NCBI GenBank assembly: GCA_958350755.1
Contig: CATWID010000066.1
Span: 1 to 9,017 of the forward strand
Direction: 5' to 3'
DNA from: an uncultured Collinsella sp.
GTDB taxonomy: Bacteria; Actinomycetota; Coriobacteriia; Coriobacteriales; Coriobacteriaceae
Length of the DNA stretch: 9,017 nucleotides
Under the pieces are notes generated by a model. That model made no database searches and was not told where the DNA came from. It saw nothing but the letters and a program-made list of their open reading frames with translations. The position numbers and the translations under genes are program-made. How positions within the stretch are numbered: the first letter of the stretch is position 1; every line of letters begins with the position of its first letter. Shown here piece by piece: positions 1-4,769 of the stretch.

Positions 1-765
1 ATGCCCTCATGCCGTACAATGACCGGCATGGAACCTATTGCACACATACATACCGACCTGCCGCAGAAATTCGGCATCCCGCGCAACAGCTTTTTGGCGC
101 CCCATCTTGAGGGGCGCATTGTCTTTGAGCCGGAATATGCTTCCAACGCGGCGGTTGAGGGCTTGGACTCCTTCTCGCACCTGTGGCTGCTCTGGCGCTT
201 TGAAAACGGAACGCCCGGCGGCACGGCGGAAGACATCGCCGCCGATGCCAAGACGCAGGACAGGTCCGGCACCAACGCCAAGTGGTCGAAGACCGTGCGA
301 CCGCCGCGCTTGGGTGGAGCCGAGCGCGTGGGCGTATTTGCCACACGCAGCCCGTTTCGCCCCAATCCCATCGGTCTTACCTGCGTCAAGCTCGATCGTG
401 TCGAGCTTACCGACGACGGCCCCATCATCCATGTGCTGGGAGCAGATCTGCGCGACGGCACGCCCATCTACGATATCAAGCCCTACATTCCGTTTGCGGA
501 CTGTCACCCGGATGCGACCGGCGGCTGGATTGAAGATGCGCCATGGCAAGAGCTCAATGTCGAGTTTCCGCATGCGCTGCAGGATATGGTCCCGCCCGCA
601 AAGCTCTCCAGCTTGATAGAGGTCCTTCGCCAAGATCCGCGCCGCGCGGGCAGCAAGCACGAGCCAAACCGCGTGTACCACTTGGCTTACGCCGGGCTCG
701 ATATATCGTTTACGGTTGACGGAACCAGGCTGACGGTAACCGCCGTCGACGACGCGCAGGACTAA
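1..765 (+). CDS. trmO: TrmO/TsaA family tRNA N6-methyladenosine methyltransferase
   Basis: TrmO (YaeB/TsaA/VirR fold) uses S-adenosylmethionine to N6-methylate t6A37 in threonine tRNAs that read ACY codons; it is a cytosolic homodimer. The sequence shows the expected order: an N-terminal strand with HIHTDLPQKFGIPR near residues 15-28, the family hallmark RSPFRPNPIGL at residues 116-126 (SAM-site segment), YDIKPYIPFAD near 157-167, and a C-terminal QDPRRAG segment near 211-217 in place of the DPRPAY-type motif of E. coli YaeB. The length (245-254 aa) fits the family. In-frame ATGs lie at 1, 19 and 28. Homology with family members begins about at the third (MEPIAHIHT), so 28 is a plausible true start, but no Shine-Dalgarno sequence is seen before 19 or 28 and the bases before 1 are outside the window. 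The family call is firm; the exact tRNA substrate in this organism is inferred. Confidence 0.9.
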   Translation: MPSCRTMTGMEPIAHIHTDLPQKFGIPRNSFLAPHLEGRIVFEPEYASNAAVEGLDSFSHLWLLWRFENGTPGGTAEDIAADAKTQDRSGTNAKWSKTVRPPRLGGAERVGVFATRSPFRPNPIGLTCVKLDRVELTDDGPIIHVLGADLRDGTPIYDIKPYIPFADCHPDATGGWIEDAPWQELNVEFPHALQDMVPPAKLSSLIEVLRQDPRRAGSKHEPNRVYHLAYAGLDISFTVDGTRLTVTAVDDAQD

Positions 766-791
766 CCGGCCATTTGTCCGCATTCCCATAG

Positions 792-977
792 TGGTGCCGC
801 GAGCATGGCTGCGATATTCAGTGGCTGCTCGACGAGGGGGCGCGTGTGGGCGTGGGCTATCAGGACGGCCGTCCATTCCATGGACCTTGCCACATTCGCG
901 TGAATCTGGCGCTGCCGCTTTCGCGTGTAAGGGAGGCGTGCGACCGCTTGGACCGCTACGTTTTTAATGCACGGTAA
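792..977 (+). pseudogene. C-terminal remnant of a MalY/PatB-type PLP-dependent cystathionine beta-lyase
   Basis: Reading codons from 792 to the TAA at 975-977 gives about 61 residues that include QWLLDEGARVGVGYQDGRP, then FHGPCHIRVNLALPLSRVRE and DRLDRYVFNAR. This matches the end of fold-type I aminotransferases of the MalY/PatB group, where an EEGV-like stretch, a G-x-x-F-x-G-P-x-x-x-R-hN segment containing the carboxylate-binding arginine, and a closing helix 'ALPxSRV..A..RL' are typical. The frame has a TAG at 789-791, no ATG, and no PLP-lysine or large domain upstream, because trmO ends 26 bases earlier. It therefore appears to be what is left of a ~390-residue gene after a deletion. It has no start codon or ribosome site of its own and is unlikely to be translated. 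Family assignment rests on my reading of the motif, not on a search. Confidence 0.72.
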
Positions 978-991
978 GTGAGTGCTGCATG

Positions 992-1025
992 CGGGGCTGT
1001 CTGCCAGATTGGCTGGAAGGCCCCG
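992..1025 (+). terminator. GC-rich hairpin after the lyase remnant, possible relic terminator
   Basis: CGGGGC at 992-997 pairs with GCCCCG at 1020-1025, and inside it CCAG (1004-1007) pairs with CTGG (1013-1016). The hairpin lies 15 bases after the stop of the lyase remnant and before the solute-binding-protein promoter, the right place for that gene's terminator. It is not followed by a T-run (TATGGTAAAG), so it would be a weak intrinsic terminator at best. Confidence 0.3.
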
Positions 1026-1070
1026 TATGGTAAAGCATCTGTAACCATTGAGCGCAAGCGCGGTTTTGTC

Positions 1071-1079
1071 TGCTAATAT
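1071..1079 (+). promoter_or_regulatory. Putative extended -10 promoter for the solute-binding protein/kinase operon
   Basis: TGCTAATAT at 1071-1079 reads as an extended -10 (TG, one base, TAATAT). A TTGAGC at 1048-1053 resembles a -35 but lies 20 bases upstream of the hexamer, longer than the optimal 17, so the extended -10 would have to carry recognition. Transcription would start near 1086, leaving a leader of about 34 bases before the ATG at 1120. It is sequence-based only. Confidence 0.4.
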
Positions 1080-1119
1080 CTTTGCTCTTGAGTCTGTAAA
1101 CAGGATCGTCTGGAGCTCG

Positions 1120-1989
1120 ATGAAAAGACCTCGTCGCTCGGCCGCCATATCGTTGTTTGTTGCGCTTGCAGTGGTGGGCGCCTTTGTCGTGGCGATAGCT
1201 GGCTGTTCCGGGTTGAATGATGGGGCCGCGGCGTCTGCATCAGAAGGCGCAGCCGCCTCGCAGGTCAAAGACGACAACCTTAAGACGCTCAACGTTGGCA
1301 GCGACCTCTATCCACCGTTTGTGTATAGCAACGAGTACGGCGATATTGTTGGCCTGGATGTCGATATTTTGACCGAGGCTTTGGGCCGCATTGGCTACAA
1401 GCCAAAGTACCAGCTGATCGACTGGGAAAAGAAGAAAGAGCTGCTGGCGAGCGGCGAGCTCGATTGCGTCATGGGCAGCTTTAGTATGACGGGCCGCGAA
1501 GGCGAGTATCGCTGGGCGGGGCCGTACCTTGCGAGCCGACAGGTGGTTGCTGTCGATCCCGAAAGCGATATCTACACGCTTGCCGATCTTGAGGGTAGGG
1601 TCGTGGCGGTCCAGTCCACCACCAAGCCCGAATCGATTCTGCTCAATCACACCAATGAAAACGTTCCGCAGATTAAGGAGCTCTACAGCTTTTCGGACCG
1701 CTCGTACCTGAACCCGGCGCTTGTCGAGGGCCTAGTCGACGCCATCGCCGCGCATGAGTCCTCGCTGCTCACCTACGAAAAAGACTATGGCGTGACGTAT
1801 CGCATTTTGTCTGAGCCGCTGCTAGAGGTTGGTTTGGGCACCGCTTTCGATATCAACGACACACGCGGCATCGACGTTAAGCTCACCCATGCCTACCAAG
1901 AAATGCTTGCCGATGGCACCATGGAGCGCCTGGTGTCAAAGTATTTTGATGACCCTTCGCCCTTTTTGAATGTGGAGGGCCTGTCATGA
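1120..1989 (+). CDS. Family-3 extracellular solute-binding lipoprotein
   Basis: The 289-residue product has a lipoprotein signal: basic MKRPRRS, a hydrophobic core at residues 8-27 and a lipobox I-A-G-C ending at Cys29, so it should be anchored on the outer face of the membrane. The mature part is a periplasmic-binding-protein type 2 domain of the amino-acid-binding family (SBP_bac_3). VGSDLYPPFVYSN and GLDVDILTEALGRIGY form the first lobe. R126 in SMTGREGEYRW is at the place of the arginine that usually grips the ligand alpha-carboxylate, and VVAVQSTTKPESILL starts the second lobe. I chose ATG 1120 because signal-peptide features begin there and GGAG lies at 1112-1115; longer readings start at a TTG at 1048. 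The stop overlaps the next gene's start (ATGA), so the two are translationally coupled. No permease or ATPase gene accompanies it. I infer that it serves as a ligand-presenting partner for the kinase rather than, or besides, transport. The ligand is unknown. Confidence 0.88.
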   Translation: MKRPRRSAAISLFVALAVVGAFVVAIAGCSGLNDGAAASASEGAAASQVKDDNLKTLNVGSDLYPPFVYSNEYGDIVGLDVDILTEALGRIGYKPKYQLIDWEKKKELLASGELDCVMGSFSMTGREGEYRWAGPYLASRQVVAVDPESDIYTLADLEGRVVAVQSTTKPESILLNHTNENVPQIKELYSFSDRSYLNPALVEGLVDAIAAHESSLLTYEKDYGVTYRILSEPLLEVGLGTAFDINDTRGIDVKLTHAYQEMLADGTMERLVSKYFDDPSPFLNVEGLS

Positions 1990-4178
1990 TTGATGCGTCC
2001 GACCACACCGCTCAGGAGCGGGGCGATCGTTCGGCACGGGAATGGCTCATCGTCGTCCTGTTGGGGATAGCGCTCTCGATTGTTGCCGGCGTGACGAGCT
2101 ACGCCTACACGACAGCTCAGGCCGAGCAGCGCTTTGCCGACGTTGTCGATTACGTGGCGACACAGAGCCTTTCCTACGATGCGTTCAACAGCGCCTATGC
2201 GACCAAAAACCTGATTCGCGTTATGGAGATCGCCGGAGAGGCGGCGCGCGATATGGAGCGCGACGGCTCGGTGGATAACGCTACGTTGGAGCAATATGCT
2301 GACCAGTTTAATGTGACAGCGCTGATCGTAACGGATGCATCGGGCAACTTGGTGTCCGAGTCCTCGAAGGATGACGTGGGCTACGAGTCGCTCGCCGCGA
2401 ATCTCAAAGAGGCGCCTGTGCTGGAGGTGGCAGCCCATCCGCTTAAGTCCTATACCGCTCGCATTACGCTTGCGGACGATTCGGTCGCAGACATTGGCTG
2501 CGTGGCCCGGCGGGACGGTGAGGGCATCGTTGTCGCGGTGAGGCACCAGAGCGCCAAGGCGGTCGCGAGCAATACGCTCAAGTTGCAGAGCTTGCTCGAT
2601 GGTTATGAGACCATCGATAGCGGCAATATCGTGATCGAAAACGACGGTAAGGTCGTTGCGACCAACGCTGTTGAGCCCGCCGTGTCAGGCGTGTTCGATT
2701 TGCCTGCGACGGATGCCATCGTTGTCAACGGCATTAAGGAGCGTTGCCTGGCTGGTAAGGTCAGATTGGTTAACGACAGCGGTGAGTGGTATCTGGGCAC
2801 ATTTGGTAAAGCGCGCGATTTTTACGTGTACACCTATGCTCCCGCGCAGCGTTACTTTGAGGTTGTTGCCGCTGTTGTTGCCAGCGTGTTGGCACTCTAC
2901 GGCGGTGTTATAGCCACTGTTGTGTTGGTGCGCCGCCGCGCCGAGAGCCAACGCTTTGCCGACCTGTTGCTGCAGGAGCGCGACTATGGCGACAAGCTGG
3001 CAAAAGCGGCGCGCGAAGCTTCGTCTGCCAACTCTGCAAAGACGGAGTTCCTGCGTCGCATGAGTCACGACCTGCGCACGCCCATCAACGGCATTCGCGG
3101 TATGGTCGAGGTGGGCAATGCCAACGCGGACGACTTGCAAAAGCAGACTGAGTGCCGCTCAAAGATCTGGACGGCGTCGGGACTGTTGCTCGACCTTGCG
3201 AACGAGGCACTCGATATGAGCCGCTTGGAGAGCGGGCAGGTCGACCTGAATCTCGTGCCTACAGATATGGTGGCCCTCAACCGTGAGGTGTGCGATATTC
3301 TGGAGCGCCAGGCCGAGGAGCGCCTGGTGACAATTATCTGCGACCAACGGACTCTTGATCATCCCTATGCCCGGGTGAGCGTGACGCACCTCAAGCGCCT
3401 GTTGCTCAATATTGCCGGTAATGCCGTCAAGTACAACCGCCAGGGCGGCTATGTTCGCCTGACATGCCGCGAGGTGGAGCCGGTGGACGGTGTCCCCGTC
3501 TATGAATACACGATCGCCGATAACGGCATTGGCATGAGCGAGGAGTTTCAACAGCACCTCTACGAGCCGTTCAGCCGCGAGGAACAACAGGTGGAAGGCG
3601 CTTCATCGGGAACTGGCCTGGGCGCGTCTATTGCCAAACAGTTGGTCGAGCTTATGGGCGGAACCATGAGCTTTACGAGCGCCTTGGGGCAGGGGACGAC
3701 GTTTACCATTTGCCTGCCGTTTGAGAAGTGCAAGAGTTCCGAGATTCCCCAGGCAGTTCGCGTGGATGCAGGCGACAGCGACGTGCTCCAGGGCCTGCGC
3801 GTTTTGCTCGTAGAGGATAACGACCTGAATGCCGAGATCGCACAGTTTACGCTCGACCGCGCCGGTGCCGTCGTGACACATGTTAAAGATGGCGAGTCTG
3901 CCGTCGAGACGTTTGCCGCGAGCGCGCCGCACGAGTACGACGTGGTATTGATGGACATCATGATGCCCGGCATCGATGGCCTTGAGGCCACGCGTCAGAT
4001 TCGAGCGCTCGATCGCGAGGACGCCGCGACCACGCCGATTATCGCCGTGAGCGCCAATGCCTTTGCCGACGACCGTAGGCTTTCGCGCGAGGCGGGCATG
4101 AACGCGCATCTGAGCAAACCCGTGAGTTCTCAGGATCTCGTTGAGGCGCTTGCGCACATAGCCGCCGACGCTTCATAA
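1986..4178 (+). CDS. Hybrid sensor histidine kinase with extracytoplasmic sensor and C-terminal receiver
   Basis: This is a 730-residue membrane kinase. Transmembrane helix 1 spans about residues 20-40 and helix 2 about 292-315. Between them lies a ~250-residue extracytoplasmic region with a Cache/PAS-like pattern (ALIVTDASGNLVSES near 115-130, then a second part with IVIENDGKVVATN); the Cache assignment is tentative. After a charged linker comes HisKA with FLRRMSHDLRTPINGIRG and phospho-accepting H361. The ATPase domain follows, with N-box N479 (NAVKYN), G1 box D512 (DNGIGMS) and G2 box GTGLGASIAKQL. A receiver domain covers about residues 604-725 with acidic pair E610/D611, phospho-accepting D657 (LMDIMMPG) and K711 (SKP). 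All catalytic residues are intact. There is no Hpt domain after the receiver and no separate response regulator in the window. It starts inside the stop of the solute-binding-protein gene (4-bp overlap), implying stoichiometric expression and probable physical partnership. Confidence 0.92.
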   Translation: MIDASDHTAQERGDRSAREWLIVVLLGIALSIVAGVTSYAYTTAQAEQRFADVVDYVATQSLSYDAFNSAYATKNLIRVMEIAGEAARDMERDGSVDNATLEQYADQFNVTALIVTDASGNLVSESSKDDVGYESLAANLKEAPVLEVAAHPLKSYTARITLADDSVADIGCVARRDGEGIVVAVRHQSAKAVASNTLKLQSLLDGYETIDSGNIVIENDGKVVATNAVEPAVSGVFDLPATDAIVVNGIKERCLAGKVRLVNDSGEWYLGTFGKARDFYVYTYAPAQRYFEVVAAVVASVLALYGGVIATVVLVRRRAESQRFADLLLQERDYGDKLAKAAREASSANSAKTEFLRRMSHDLRTPINGIRGMVEVGNANADDLQKQTECRSKIWTASGLLLDLANEALDMSRLESGQVDLNLVPTDMVALNREVCDILERQAEERLVTIICDQRTLDHPYARVSVTHLKRLLLNIAGNAVKYNRQGGYVRLTCREVEPVDGVPVYEYTIADNGIGMSEEFQQHLYEPFSREEQQVEGASSGTGLGASIAKQLVELMGGTMSFTSALGQGTTFTICLPFEKCKSSEIPQAVRVDAGDSDVLQGLRVLLVEDNDLNAEIAQFTLDRAGAVVTHVKDGESAVETFAASAPHEYDVVLMDIMMPGIDGLEATRQIRALDREDAATTPIIAVSANAFADDRRLSREAGMNAHLSKPVSSQDLVEALAHIAADAS

Positions 4179-4185
4179 ACAAATA

Positions 4186-4221
4186 GCTCGGTTCCAATAC
4201 TGGTTGGAACCGAGCCATTTT
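4186..4221. terminator. Bidirectional intrinsic terminator between convergent operons
   Basis: A perfect 12-bp stem, GCTCGGTTCCAA (4186-4197) with TTGGAACCGAGC (4204-4215), closes a 6-base loop TACTGG. On the plus strand it is followed by CATTTTGCTATTT. Read on the minus strand it is followed by TATTTGTTTATG, also T-rich. It begins 7 bases after the stop of the plus-strand kinase and lies 27 bases beyond the stop of the minus-strand flavoprotein gene (which ends at 4248), so it should end both transcripts. Confidence 0.88.
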
Positions 4222-4247
4222 GCTATTTGCAGGACCTGTTTTTGGGC

Positions 4248-4727
4248 TTACTTTTCATGGATCTGCTTGCCGCAAAGATGCTCAATCGAAATCTCGTAGA
4301 GTTGGACGCCCTTGATGTCTTTGGCGATTTCCTCTTCAACTTCTTCGGCAGAGGGGTAGTACTTAAGCGCGAGCTGGCGGACTTTGTCCTCGATAAACGC
4401 AGGTGTCTCATCTACCAGACGGCAACGACCAAAGACCACGGTGCTCATAACATAGGGAGCCCAGTCATCGTCCTTGTACCACTCGTTGCCGTAAACGGTA
4501 AAGCAGACTTTATCATCACGCCTGAGTGAATCGACCTTGTGGCCAGCCTTGGCACCATGGAAATAAATCTTGTCGTGCTCGGCGTCAAAGAAGTAGTTGA
4601 CGGGAATGGCATACGGGTAGCCACCATCGCCGTTGACGGCAAAGACACCGCGCTTGCAGATAGCGAGCAACTCGCGCGCTTCCTCGTCAGTGATGGCGCG
4701 TTTCTTTCGACGTAAGGGCCTAAACAT
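4248..4727 (-). CDS. Pyridoxamine 5'-phosphate oxidase-fold flavoprotein (Nim-like)
   Basis: The 159-residue protein has the split-barrel FMN-binding fold of the pyridoxamine-phosphate-oxidase-related / nitroimidazole-resistance (NimA-like) family. Typical are GVFAVNGDGGYPYAIPVNY at residues 27-45 (first barrel strands), KIYFHGAKAGHK at 53-64 (flavin phosphate region, with His57 and Lys60/Lys64), and KVCFTVYG in the following strand. The start at 4727 is chosen over one at 4766 because a good Shine-Dalgarno AAGGAAG precedes it by about 7 bases on the minus strand and family homology begins there. Members bind FMN (some F420 or heme) and some reduce nitro groups; the substrate here cannot be told from sequence. 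It lies 42 bases downstream of the twin-sensor kinase on the same strand and is probably cotranscribed with it, ending at the shared terminator. Confidence 0.87.
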   Translation of the reverse strand: MFRPLRRKKRAITDEEARELLAICKRGVFAVNGDGGYPYAIPVNYFFDAEHDKIYFHGAKAGHKVDSLRRDDKVCFTVYGNEWYKDDDWAPYVMSTVVFGRCRLVDETPAFIEDKVRQLALKYYPSAEEVEEEIAKDIKGVQLYEISIEHLCGKQIHEK

Positions 4728-4769
4728 CGTTGGCTTCCTTTCTAACTGTGCATGGTGGGTGGGCACAAA

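Noticed and set aside
7..876. 289-codon open frame on the minus strand across trmO
   Set aside because: It is the antisense shadow of a well-recognised family gene, rich in Arg/Ala/Gly with no recognisable domain.
1048..1119. Upstream TTG-initiated extension of the solute-binding lipoprotein
   Set aside because: It would put 24 residues in front of a clean lipoprotein signal peptide and would run through the likely promoter; ATG 1120 fits better.
762..1292. 176-codon minus-strand open frame over the lyase remnant and the start of the solute-binding-protein gene
   Set aside because: It overlaps real plus-strand signals (lyase tail, promoter, signal peptide) and its protein is low-complexity without family features.
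1120..1989. The binding lipoprotein as part of a complete ABC importer operon
   Set aside because: The next gene is a histidine kinase and no permease or ATPase sequence occurs in the window.
4728..4766. Longer start for the flavoprotein (MPTHHAQLERKPT...)
   Set aside because: The strong Shine-Dalgarno AAGGAAG fits only the start at 4727, and family homology starts there.
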